A DNA stretch of 64,000 bases from Sabethes cyaneus (Eukaryota; Arthropoda; Insecta; Diptera; Culicidae), in NCBI RefSeq assembly GCF_943734655.1, contig NC_071353.1, positions 137,739,907-137,803,906 on the forward strand, given 5' to 3'. The stretch's first letter is position 1; every line of letters starts with the position of its first letter. The translations under genes and the position numbers were made by a program. Of the stretch, positions 24,210 to 36,110 are shown in pieces. The notes beneath the pieces were generated by a model, which saw nothing but the letters and a program-made list of their open reading frames with translations, ran no database searches and was not told the origin of the DNA.

Positions 24210-24850
24210 GCATTTCTCTGGTTCTGATGAAATCTCGATCCTTTTCTTAATAGAACTCATCGTACCCTGCACAGTAGTTGTAGAAGCGACTGAATCAGAA
24301 TGTTTCGTTCACTTTGGACGCATTTCTTTAGCACTGTTGACTGTTTCCCCGCTTCGTCGCCGTCGTTTGACAATTTCCCAAAAAAATTCAATGAGTTAAA
24401 ACTCCGCGCATTTTAGAGGGTTCATCTCTTTTGGCATCAAATCGACATTAACCGCATACCAGTTTAGCACCACTTTTGATTTTTATCGGTACTGTAAGAC
24501 ATTTTGCCTTCTCGAGCGAGGAAATTCCGCGGGGTTTAATAGTTGGCATCGTATCTTCTAGCCATATCCCGGATGGAGATGCCAGGATTGTACTTAACGC
24601 ACCTCAATATCTTTCGCCTCAGCTTTCGATCCCTAGTTCTGGTTTTTTAAAAGTTCTTTGCCGCCTTTCAACACCTACTTAGGCTCTCCTTATAACCTTT
24701 TAGAACATTACACATTGTTGTTTTTGGCATTTTAAGCACTTTCGTCACCTTTGACCCAGGCCACTCTGGATTTTCCAGGTGTTTGTGCAAGATTTTTTCA
24801 CGTCGCTCGAGTCAAGCATTTCTAAGTCAATTATTCTTTATTGGGGCTAT
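24210..24850 (-). mobile_element. Tc1/mariner-superfamily transposase relic
   Basis: The minus strand yields, in shifting frames, a helix-turn-helix-like part (RKLRRKILRCVKYNPGISIR then DMARRYDANY) and a C-terminal part (EFFWEIVKRRRRSGETVNSA) of a Tc1-like transposase. The central catalytic region is missing and several frameshifts are present. TIRs were not found. Confidence 0.5.
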
Positions 24851-26006
24851 CCAGATTTGTCATGGAAGAGTTGAATTTAACGTCCTAAATTAAAGTGTAC
24901 ATATCAGGCTGAAATTAAGTTAACTCGATTGACAGATCGAAGATAAATTGACCGTTTCGGATCGGAAATTCACAGAGGACATCTTTCAGATACGAAAATT
25001 CGTCTGATAAATGAAGAAAACAGTTTTCGCACGTTTCTGATTTAGTAATATCCTAATTTATCTTGATGATTTTTGTTTCAATAGATTGGGAATATGCTTA
25101 TAAATCTAGTGCAATACATCAGCAATTTGTTACAGTATTTGTAATATTTGTTACAAGCATTTGAGTAATTGTAAAATACTAGTCATTGTTTAATCTAAAC
25201 AGTTTCTTTGGAATGTTGGACGTGATCGAACGTTAGCTGATGATATAATTTATGATCACCCAGACTAACATAGTCCTACGTAAACCATGCGGTCGTGTCT
25301 TGTACAAAACCCCTCTAATTTTTTGAAGATAAGCTACGTGTGCGTCAGCGTCGGCCTGATAGTCGCCTCCTCATCGTATTGGTCAGTGTGAGTGCGAACA
25401 ATTCAGCATTCAGCTGCTCGTGTGTGTGCGTGTTGTATCAATTGAGGAAGCAATAATTCAATTGGGCCGGGCAGTGTGTAGCGCCGACGACGACGAGTTT
25501 GTTTGCTACAACCGAACAGGTAAAATTCCCCGGTTAGCTTCGTTTCGTTCGCAATGGTGGCGATGGATTGATACATTTAAACCGGTTTTAAAAAGTCGGA
25601 TCGGAGGAGGCGGAGCTTGGCGCTCATTCAACCAACTGGCCGGCAGGCTGGCTTCTGGACTCCGATGGGTGAAGAAGACGCTTAGCCTTGACGTGTGCGA
25701 TCTAAATTCAATCGCATCTAATTCTGCTGAACTATTGGAAATTGAAATCAAATTTATTTTGGCAACGTTGCATTCAGCCGAAACAGAATTCATTAAAGGT
25801 CTATTCTAATCGCATTGTTAGCGTACCTTTTGTTCCAGTCCGAATGCACCCTCCTCGGGTTCGGAGCTGCATTAAAATTAAAAATACTCATCCAGAAGGG
25901 GTGCCTACCTATACGGGAACCCAACCCAAGGCTGGCAAGGTGCGCATCTAATATGTGCGTGTGTGTGCGTCGAAACGGGGATTTAAATTGTCGCCCTCTG
26001 CTCTGA
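24851..26006. other. Intron sequence flanking the hAT-like element
   Basis: AT-rich DNA up to about 25.3 kb, then GC-richer sequence with a 129-codon plus-strand frame (25420-25809) that resembles no family and lacks splice support. Confidence 0.35.
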
Positions 26007-26879
26007 GTCAGATGTAGCATTGGGCGATACTGCGAAAAGCATCGATATTCGAATATCGATACAATTTTTGTAAAGGTATCGATCCCGTTGAAATATCGGG
26101 CGGCAAGTATCGATACCAGTTGTATCGATATCGGTATCGATACACTGACAGGGTGCAACGAAAACCACACTTTTGTTTATTATTTAGCTTAATTTTTTAG
26201 AAAATTATATGCGTGCGCTTTTACTACTGTTGATTCTCTTTCGTTCTCATACGAAATCTCGTTAGGAACGAAATAATGGCTGATGTCGGACTGGTCAGGC
26301 CTGCGGTTTTAAACTCTTTTGACCGGAAACTGCAACGAATTGCTCAGGATTGCTACAAAATTTATTAGAAAATCTAGTGGAATGATGGTAATGAAAAATA
26401 ACTTTTAAAAATCGGACAAAAAGTACAAATCCGTTTTTTTAAGTCGGTAAACCGACTTTTTGCCAGATTGATCGGTCACCGGCTTCGCAAGTGAAAAACC
26501 GGCCGGGCCGACCAGAAATCGACCACTCAGCCAAGCGCTAGCAAATGCTTTTATATTTTGCGTACGGTTTATGCTTCTTGATAGAAATGACTTACGAAGG
26601 GAAAAGTAGACCTGACTTAGCTAGAATGCGTCGTTGAATCTGCTTACTCGTATGATTGACGGCGGTTGCCAGAGATCCCTAATTTATGAATTTATCAACC
26701 CCTTCCAGTTCATCTCCGTCAAAATTCATTTCATGCACTCAGGGTTTCTTCACTTAACAACGCAGTTGCGGCTTCATTGACGATCTAGCGTATCCAACCA
26801 CATCCATCTTTGAGTGCCAAGACAGCTACCTCCCTTGAGGAAAGCAGAGCTTCACTCAGCAACTTGCGAGTTGTCTAAT

Positions 26880-27900
26880 TGATCGCATTTGAAATTAATT
26901 TTAAAATCGGAGCTGGAATTGCACTTGAAATTTTGCTTAAAATTGAACCTGAAATTAAACTTGATATTGAACTTGAAATGGGAACTGAAATTTAACTTAG
27001 AATTGAGTATGGCATTATGCTTAAAATTGAACTTCAAATTGATATTGATGATCAAATGACATTGGACTTCAGTTTGAATCAATTTCAACTTGAATCTTTA
27101 CTTTAAATAGAGCTGGAAGTAAGACTTTAAATTTAACTTAAAATCAAACTTGAAGTGGAACTTGAATTTGGACTTCAAATCACACTTAAAATTGGACGCG
27201 AAGTTAAACCACAGAGAACAGACATCCATTCAGGAACAAATTTTTCTTGAATTTTTGGATAAAATTTCAAATTAAAATCACCTAATATACTAGCGACACC
27301 ACCACTATAGTTTCCCAACTAAATGATTCTTTTGATTTGCACACTGACAACCTTTGGCTCCTCTGGCGCTAGTATATATGGACTATATGCGTTATGCTAG
27401 CGCCAGAAGCTAGCTGTTGTGAGTTTAGTGGAGAATTTTATGCGCCTATAGCGACATCATCACTATAGTTTCCCAACTAATTTGACATAAGTTTTATCCA
27501 AGTGGGGACCTTTCGCTTGGATGTCTGTTCTCTGTGGTTAAACTCAAGTTTGGACCAATTCAGACTAGAATATATAAATTGGACTTAGAATTACACATGA
27601 AATAGGACTTATAATGAGACATGAAATTGAACTTAAAATAGGACATAATAAAGAACTTGAAATTTTACTAGTAACTAATAGTGAATTGGATGTAAAATTT
27701 GACTAGAAATTATACTTACAACTTTGCCAGAAATTGGAATTAAATCGGACTTATAATTGGACTTGAAATAGGATTTGAAATTGAATTTGATTTTTTTACA
27801 TCGCCCAAGAAATCCGACTTTAAATTAGATTTCAAATTGAAATTGAAGTTTTACTTAAAATTTGATTTAAGACTGGAACTAGGAATGCATCTATTTTTGC
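26880..27900. repeat. Degenerate GAACTTGAAATT array
   Basis: A string of words such as TTGAACTTGAAATTGGACTT with period near 12 bp, interrupted by the MITE at 27209-27537. Its reverse complement vocabulary (TCCAATTTCAAGTC) reappears at 50500-50710 and 60895-61100. Confidence 0.6.
27209..27537. mobile_element. TTAA-type MITE
   Basis: The inverted ends CCACAGAGAACAGACATCCA are flanked by TTAAA on both sides (27204-27208 and 27538-27542). TTAA targets are typical of piggyBac-type elements. Internally CACTATAGTTTCCCAACTAA occurs twice in direct orientation, and an inverted CTAGCGCCAGA pair is present. At 329 bp there is no coding capacity. Confidence 0.78.
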
Positions 27901-27974
27901 AGAGTTTATCGAAAAAAAAAATTAGCTGCCGCATTAATTAGGTACACCTCTTATTTCAATTTCTACGAGTTCGA

Positions 27975-28545
27975 GGTGGTCGGATAATATCTGCAGCAGA
28001 GAAATACGCAGAGGTATTCTTGCCGGAAGTCGTGCTTACTACGGATTCTACAAGACCCTAAAATCTGGCAAGCTTCATCCCTGTACCAAATGTACCATGT
28101 ACAAAGCGCAAATAAGACCGATAGTCTACGGGCACGAATCGTGGACAATGCTCGACGGAGACTGGCCACTTTTGGACGTCGTGTGCATAGGATCATCTTT
28201 GGTGGTGTATGTGAGTACGGTCTATGGAGGAAAAACATGAACCACAAGCTGACGCAGCTTTTCGGCCAACCCAGTATTCAGAAAGTTGCTGAGGCTGGAA
28301 GAGTACAATGGCCGGGACATGTGGTGAGAATGCCGGAAAACAATCCCGTAAAAATGATGTTTGCCTCGAATTCGGTTGGTACCAGGCGCAGAGGTACGCA
28401 GCGTGCTTGACGATTAGACCAAATGGAACAAGTCCTGGAAAGTGTGGGACATTCGAGAAATTGGAGGCGGACAGCCATGGATCGAGTTTGTTGTCGGAAC
28501 ATTGTTATGCAGGTGAAATCCTAATGGACATCGCATTAGGATAAG
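27975..28545 (+). mobile_element. RTE-like C-terminal reverse-transcriptase fragment
   Basis: The plus strand reads GSRAYYGFYK, CTMYKAQIRPIVYGHESWTM, then after a frameshift RRVHRIIFGGV, GRVQWPGHVVRMPENNPVKM and GTRRRGTQRA. This order is the thumb and C-terminal tail seen in many RTE-type mosquito elements. It is truncated and frameshifted, and lies inside the hAT-like element. Confidence 0.7.
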
Positions 28546-28723
28546 TAAAGTATTTTAGTTTCTCTAGCATTTACTATAAAGGTATCGATACAAATATCGT
28601 CGTTTTAGCATCGATACTGGCCGGTATCGGGACGCTCAGTATCGATCCAAAATATCGATGTATCGGCTCAAAAGTATCGATTTTTTCGATACAGATACAG
28701 TATCGCCCAATGCTAGTCAGATG

Positions 28724-31700
28724 ATTACGTGGCCAGCACGGTAGGCTGCCGCCGGACGGACACGCGTCGAAGGAATGAAATCCCCTTTCTAAAATTAAAA
28801 TCACTTCTACTTTGGGTAACGATTATGCCCTGCAAATACTGCATGTAAATAATATCGTCATTGGCTTGCGACGGCAAATCAGACGACCCATAAAATTCAC
28901 GACAAGTCATCCCAGCTGCCGTGAATCCGTGTATGATGTTAATACCCTAACCAGCCGACCGACGGGATGGCACGGCACGGCACGGCACGGTGATGCAGTC
29001 GAGAATTACCCGCACCACGCTAGAATCACCTGTCTCTACGTCGCCGTCGTCGTCGTAGACTCCTGCCTCCTTCTGAAACCACTTGTCCCCTCCAACCAAC
29101 CACACACACCCAGCATCCAATCAGTCCCACACGTCGTCGCCCCGACATCGTGTCGCCTCTCGGGACGATCAAAATATACCGTTTCAAGGTATAACCCTCC
29201 CAAATTAGACCCATCCTCCCGGTAACTTTCCTCAACCGAATTTTATTTCCTCTCATCACGACAAGGAGTTCTCCCTCTTAACAAAGCCAAAGAAGAAAGA
29301 CGAAATAACCTTCCCTTTACAGCACAGCACAGCACAGGTTCGGTTCTCGACTCGACGGATGACGTAAGATGGGACACACAAAGTCTAAGAGTTACACCGA
29401 CCCCGATAGTGGCAGAATCTGTCAGAAGTGGTACCGACCGACCGCATCGCAGCAGCCGTTCCGAACCTGGCTGGGGGAGAAATAAATGATTCTTCAATTT
29501 GCGTACACAATCTGCGGAAGCGAAGGGCGCCTGGCTGCCTGTCGGCGAGCAACCTGTGAGTCACTTCGGCGTCATCATTTCGATTCAGGTCAGGTCCTTT
29601 GCCTGCCTGGTGAGACAGCTTTTTTAACCTCAATCGAACGGAGAAAGAATTTGCTAAAAGGACAGGTTTACCCCGGAGGGAGGTAACGTAGAAAAGAAAG
29701 AGGTATTGTCCTAGGATAATTGACTGCTGCGCGAAGACTCGAAGAGAGAGAGAGAGCTGTCAGAGAAGGAAGAACTGACAGGAGGGGCCCACAAGAAGAC
29801 AAGGAGTCGACAGGTCACTCAATGAATTGCAGGACAGGCAAAGAAAAAATTAAGTCAGGTACGGGCAACAGCTCACTGTCGCCCCCGGGAGAGGTTGTTT
29901 ATTTTTTTCTGTGGTCAAATAATACCTTTTCACACCCTCTGAATGTGGGTCTGCCTGCCTAACGATTTCACTTTTGTGAGTGGAAGCAATTAGAGTTGGT
30001 CAAACCTTTTTTGCAATCGTCGTTCGTCGCTTACCGGGTTGACCCTCCGCCGCCAGTAGCGCCAGAGTGAGAGAAAGATACCAGAAAGGTTCACGTAATT
30101 AATTATCCTCAGCTTCAATCAGAGAGGATATTTGCCTCGGCAGAGCCAGAAAAAAGCCAGCCACATATGACGCTTTCGGTTGTTGTTGGTTCGGAACGGT
30201 GCTGTTGTTGGTGCGTTGGCAGGAGGAGTTAACCTCAGGAGAACCGGAGGTTAACATTTTGATTTTCTGCTCTATGCCTCAACGTTCCTAGTCGGGGTTC
30301 TCCGTGGGATGAGTAACCTGTGATTAATGCTTTGTTCATGAGAGTGCGAAATTGGTTTAATTAAATTTCGAGAGCCGTTCCGGCATCTACGGGAGCACAC
30401 CTCTTTTGTTTTGGCTAGTGCGATCATCTGTCATCGGTTTAATTAAAAATTTACCACCGTGTTGTGCACCTTTTGCGGATCGGATGCTCACAGTAAACGT
30501 TCGAAATTTGTTTGCTGAACAAGCAGCTGCTTCATAAAGCATTTAACGGCTTATCGCCCTCTTCATAGTGCTGCTAATGTAAACAACGCGAACAGATTGG
30601 AAAGAAACAAAAGGGGTCTCACCTTTTCTGCACCTTCGACGATCGACGACGGGCAAACCTTTTGTGTTTACAAGGAGTTGAATTACCTTGAAATTGCTCA
30701 CACTTGCATCAACCGACGAACGACGGAGCACCTTGCTTGCTTGCTTGCTTGCCATGTGTTTACGAATGGCGTCGAGTTTCTTCGTTAGCACCGGGCACCT
30801 CAACAACGGACGGAATGGATTGCAGCTGTCATGCGAATAACGTTTTGTGTCCAGATTGGAGCTACCGCAGGCAGCCAGGCTTCAGCGATAGGAAAAATGA
30901 GTTCCTTCACCCAAGACTCGCTCGCTCGTCCGTCCGCCTATTTTTTATCTGCACAGAATGAAAACGAAACCGAACTAATCAACAATATGGCAAACACTTA
31001 TTAACTGTTAATTATTCCTCCCCTTCCCCCCATCGCCTCTGCACCTCTTCCATCAATTCAAGCATCATTCATACGATGTGTGCTCCTCGAATGCTTCATT
31101 ATTTATTTATTCGGGAAATTACTTCAGACGTTTCGTTTCTTTCTTTGGCTGCTGCTGCTGCTGCTGCACTTTCAAGAAAGAATTGCATTCATAAACTCCA
31201 GCAGTCTCGTCTCCACTCACTCCTGGATGATTCCGAGAAGGAGCAAGTTTTCTCAAACATATGCATTGCACCGCGCCGCGCCGGCCGGTCGGGGCTTCCC
31301 CGTGAGAGGTGAGTTTTGAACGGTAAACCCGTAAACATCACGTCTTCGCGTCGAATTCAACCGGCCGGGGTGTAGACCACGGGCGGACGCGACGGGGCAG
31401 ACAGCAGGTACCGCCGCCGAATCGGGCCAAGCCGGCCGGCCGGCACGGCGGTAGCGCGGGTAACATACGCGAAGAGCACTCGCAAGCGAAATACTATACA
31501 TTTCCTAAATATTATTTTCCCTTTTTCATCGTTTTTCATCATAAGCATAATAACAACGGGCAACAGCGTCATAAACATAAACATGTTTGAACTTTTTTCT
31601 TTGTTTTGTTCTGTCTCTCGAGAGGCAGCCAGGCAGGCAGGCAGGATGCGTTCCTGCTGCAGAGCCGGCCTAAATGATGCCAGCCTAAATGCTGCTGCAT

Positions 31701-32488
31701 GGCCGATATAGTTGGACGCGAAGAGGTGCGACGACGTTGATCGGCCGGCTGGCCGATCTGCAAGCTAGCTCCGCGAGTTCCCTCTGGATGATGGAGATTA
31801 CCTACCATTTGATTGGGTCGTTTCTAGCAATTGACTGCAAAGGATCATGAAATCATATAACTTTTTGAAATTTTATTAAAACAAGTTTTTGGCAACAAAT
31901 TACAACAAGGTTTGAAACAGATTTAAAATCTCCTTGCTCTTCTGCTTATCCAACCTTTACCCAATAAAGCAATAAACATAAACATAAACATATCCTTTGA
32001 TTTTTAATTGTTTTCTAATTGAGTTTTGCTAATCAGACAATTTCTGCTAACTTTTGACATCTTCAATTGTCATGTGCATGAAATGTCTAACTGGAACAAA
32101 TGCCACCTGCATAAAATGTCAAAATCGACGGCCATTGCCACTCATGGAAAGCTCATCTTGATTATTTTACATACATTTTACTCATCGGGGTAATTTAGAA
32201 AATTTACTAAAAATTATTAAATGTTTTTGTCACCTTAGTGCACCCAAAATAAACAAAGAGTGAGATTAATACCAATCGTGAATCCGCGACGCCATTTGTT
32301 TATAAAGTAAAAGCTGTAACCAAGGTAACACTCACGGATTATGCTGTGCGCTGTTACTTTCTAATAGCGAATAATTCATCAATTAACCTGGTTCAGGATA
32401 AGAGCAAATTCCCTAATTACCCTGGGTTTGTGCTAACTCAAACCCAAAATTATTAAACGATACATGCAGTCAGTTCGACTGATCGACC
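28724..32488. other. TE-poor, GC-richer intron block
   Basis: No transposon is recognised up to about 31.9 kb. CACGG repeats lie near 28971-28990, GAGA near 29741, GCTTGCTTGCTT near 30733 and GCAGGCAGG near 31627. The sequence becomes AT-rich from 31.85 kb. Short frames are not splice-bounded. Confidence 0.4.
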
Positions 32489-32602
32489 CGTAAACCATAA
32501 TGCTAGACAATTTTAAATAAATTAATCGGGATTTCATACCGGTTAAAATGACAGTATTCATTTTATAGCGCAGATTGAAACTGTCTAGCATTACGGTTTA
32601 CG
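32489..32602. mobile_element. Short inverted-repeat (MITE-like) element
   Basis: CGTAAACCATAATGCTAGAC at the left is mirrored by CGTAAACCGTAATGCTAGAC on the opposite strand at the right. The arms are about 27 bp in a 114-bp unit. No clear target duplication was seen. Confidence 0.5.
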
Positions 32603-35600
32603 AATAGATCCGGTCCCATGTCATCAATCCACTCTCACATATACTTTGACGGTACTCCCATCCTGATGGACCCCTCGATGCTTACTTAGCCCTAAACAAC
32701 AATGAAGTCTTCCACCACGCACATATATAAAGATTTTTTGACATTAGCTGTGGCCCTCGCTCAAGCTGTTTGCAGTAGGAATAAGATCAACAACATCAAA
32801 TTCCAAACTCCCGGATCCTCTTCTCCACTATTTGCTCCCCTCTCACTCCACCATAGACGAGCTCCAGCTGACGAAAACGCAAATTACTTCATTTGGGATC
32901 GCTGGTGATCGCGGACATCAACGCTCACTGGTAAGAAGATCCAGCAGCGCATTCAAGCGGGAAATCGAGCCTACTTAATCCTTCGCAAATTCTTGTTCAA
33001 ATAGAAAAGCACAGAGTAAGCTTGCTCGATCGGCGGTTATTAAGTCATGCATACTTTGCCTGCATAACTAAGCGAAATACTGTTGTTTAATGAGTTCTTC
33101 TTCTTGTCTCTTGGTAACTTCCACTGATTTTTGGTGGTATTCTGCACATGCATTGGTTTGCGTTAGCTTCCTTCGCAGCAGAAAGCGCGTCCGATCAGTG
33201 AGAAACGATAGACGATAGACACAGAATGATAACGGAGCGGAGTTGGAACCCTTGTTTTATTGCAAACTTCCACGTAAAATTTTAGTCCGTCCCATTTTTC
33301 ATCTTTACTGTTCCGTTACTTATGTAGCCGAACTTTTTCATCGATTGTTGCTCTGGGATATAGTGAGAGGTAAGTTTTAATAGTGCATACTTAGGAATCA
33401 ATGGTTCTCCTTATTTAAGTCGAAGTGCAGAAGATTTTCCGATCGCTTGGTGCAAAAATGTTGAATATCGATTGTGAGGTCACTAAGTTATTAGTTTTCA
33501 AAATCTGACCACTCTTCGAGATAGATTTTTGGAAATTGGATTAACACTAAACCTAAACCTTGCCATAAAACATAGTCCTACGTCAAAATGTTCTTCGGCA
33601 TTATGTTTTGAATCAGAACAGTACCGTCGGTCGGACGGCCACCTTAGCTACGGACATAAAATGGACGCTTCATTACCTGCTCCATTCAAAAATGTGCTTA
33701 GCTTTGTCGGTCCTTATCGCAGAGTATATTTTTTTCTAAATTTAACTCCATCGATGTGCTGCTGCTAATGTTTTGCCTGGTGCACCAGGAACTAACTGTA
33801 CTGGAAATGGGATTCCGGCTTATCATCATCCGTGCGCGTTGCTTCCATGCGGAACGCAGACACCATACCTTGCTCGGCTTATCACCAAGCAAGCGCTTAG
33901 CGCTCTGTGATCGCGCGCGCATAGTGTTGACCGCACCCGTTGAGCAGCGGTTCTTGGAAATTGGGCCCGCTCTCAATCAGCCCTAATTGATCGAAATGGC
34001 GCACCGGCGAGCGGGCTCTGCTGGTGGACGCGGAGCGGGAAGATTTGCTCTGTCATGTCGGGTCGGAACAAAAACGAATGAACGAACGAACGAGTGCTCG
34101 AAGCAATAAAAAGTAGAATTTTATTACCGCGTCGCGTCGCGGTGTGCTCGACCGATCCAAGATGGCGTTTGTCACAATTTTTCCCTGTCACACGGCGTGA
34201 TGATCAGTGGCAAACACCGCGAGATCAAAAGGTGTTCTGTATGGGTGCAAATAGCGAGTGCTTTGCCTAGCTGCTAAGTAAGTACCAGGTTGATCGATCG
34301 GAGATGAAAAATATTTCCGCCTGCTTTTTTTCGGTGTGCGTTCTTTTGATCACTGCTGGTACGACGTGTGCAATTCCTGCCACCGACAGCATCGGACAGC
34401 ACAGAGCAGCAGCTAAGCAGTGGTAATTGCAACTCACCGATGAGCGATCGAATTTCCATCGCCATCGCCGTGACCGGCTGGCGGGATGACCGTCGCCGAC
34501 GCCGTCGTCCAGGAGGCCCCGTTTCTGGCAGGTCTCGATGGCGTCAGTTTGTTGGCGCGTGATTAAATTGCAAGCTGTCGATCTGTCCGAGGTTGGAATG
34601 TGGGGATCTGCTTTTATTTTGCTCGCTTGCAAAAATCGGAAAGTTCAGCAGCGGTGTCAAACTTGCCGGAACGGGGACGGAAGTAGCGGAAATTTTCGCT
34701 AATGAACAAAATAATCCAGTTTTATTTACACAAACATTGCCTAGCGCTGCACTTATGACAAGATAAATATGAATCTAAAGCGGTACTTCGGTATAGCTAA
34801 TTTTGATTCGAGCTGATCCTCCGAATTGCTCTGCGCCAAGCGCAGAAGAATCTTGCTAGGTTGGCCTCATTAGATACTAAGAAAAATAAGCAATAAAATT
34901 CCAACAAAGATCAATTTATTTGTTTCTTTTCAACGCAGAGGCTTTGGTGGGGGCTGAAAACAAAACAACCAATTTCCGGTTTCAACCTAAGGGTTTCAAC
35001 TACGGAAGGACCAACGTTTTGAAAACAAAACAAAACGATCAAATGATTAGATTCTTTCTGATTATACTGACAACACTGCTACTATAGCTGTTATTTATTG
35101 AAATCAAACCTACAGTTTTGAAAAGCATGGTTTGCTATTCCTGTGCCACCCCGCAATTTCTAAACCCGCAAAACCCTGAACACCAACCAAAGCTATTCTT
35201 GAAAAGTAGGTTAAATTTTTGCGAAAAATCAGCGTTGCACAAAATTCAACTTATTCGAACTTATTTATAGCAAATTTGCTGCTATCCTGCTACCTGGGGC
35301 GGCTCTGGTGTCAACCTGGACACTTCTTTTTGTTAAATTGAACCCCCGAGACTCTTGACGGCGGCCGGCGGTGTCGAAACCAAAACGCGTTGGGCTAATT
35401 AATGATATTTTTGACAACGTCGTACTGTGCTGCAGCCTGCCTGCATGCGTGCGAATCTGGACGAACCAGGCTAAACAAATGAATTCCTCAGTACTTACTT
35501 TTGGTTAAAGATACAGTACTTGGATTGTATGCGGAAAGTGTGTGGGCATTCGTTTCTGGTAATTAATCCGTCATGCGTTGTAAAATTAGGACAGACCCAG

Positions 35601-36110
35601 GGCGCCAAGACGGCCGAAGATGTCCAAATTGATGGAAATATTGACCAACAACTGGTCGAACTTGGAATTTCAATTTCACACTGTTGATGGTGGTGAACAA
35701 ACCGACGTCCCAAACGATGGAATAAACAACTAACAAAATACAGTCAGTCGTAGAAATTGAGTGCAGGCAAATGTCGTCGTGGTTGGGCCACCTTTCGGCT
35801 TTTGCAATACAAGTACAAGGCATGTTTTTGCAATACGTCGTACTGATTGCTAGAAAAGTAATGAATAACGTATAGGTAAAAAAAGGGAAATGGAACACTT
35901 TATTTTAGTGATAGCGACGCCCTCAGTGGTGTCATATGTTAACTTTTGACAGCAAAAGCCAACTTCCACCAAATCCTGTGGTCAAAATCAACTAGATTCC
36001 TGTACGCGACAAGGTTCCAGGTAGATTTAAGTTTGTTTTCACGGATAATTTCACGAAAAACACCATAAATTACACATACCACCACGGATAACACCATAAA
36101 TTTGGAAGTA
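32603..36110. other. Intron sequence, mostly single-copy
   Basis: GC-richer in 33.6-34.7 kb, AT-rich elsewhere. A 111-codon minus-strand frame at 35563-35898 and a 121-codon one at 34267-34632 have no recognisable domain or splice support. Confidence 0.35.

Larger units (their letters stand above)
26015..28715. mobile_element. 2.7-kb hAT-like composite element with 8-bp duplication
   Basis: The ends are perfect 18-bp inverted repeats, TAGCATTGGGCGATACTG, starting TAG as in many hAT elements. They are flanked by the exact direct repeat GTCAGATG (26007-26014 and 28716-28723). Both ends are packed with ATCGATAC/GTATCGAT words over about 140 bp. No hAT transposase is visible. Inside are a degenerate GAACTTGAAATT array, a TTAA-type MITE and an RTE-like fragment, so it is non-autonomous and was itself a target or carrier of other repeats. 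Confidence 0.82.

Noticed and set aside
25420..25809. 129-codon plus-strand frame next to the hAT-like element
   Set aside because: No domain recognised, no splice support, and the opposite strand is also open over most of it.
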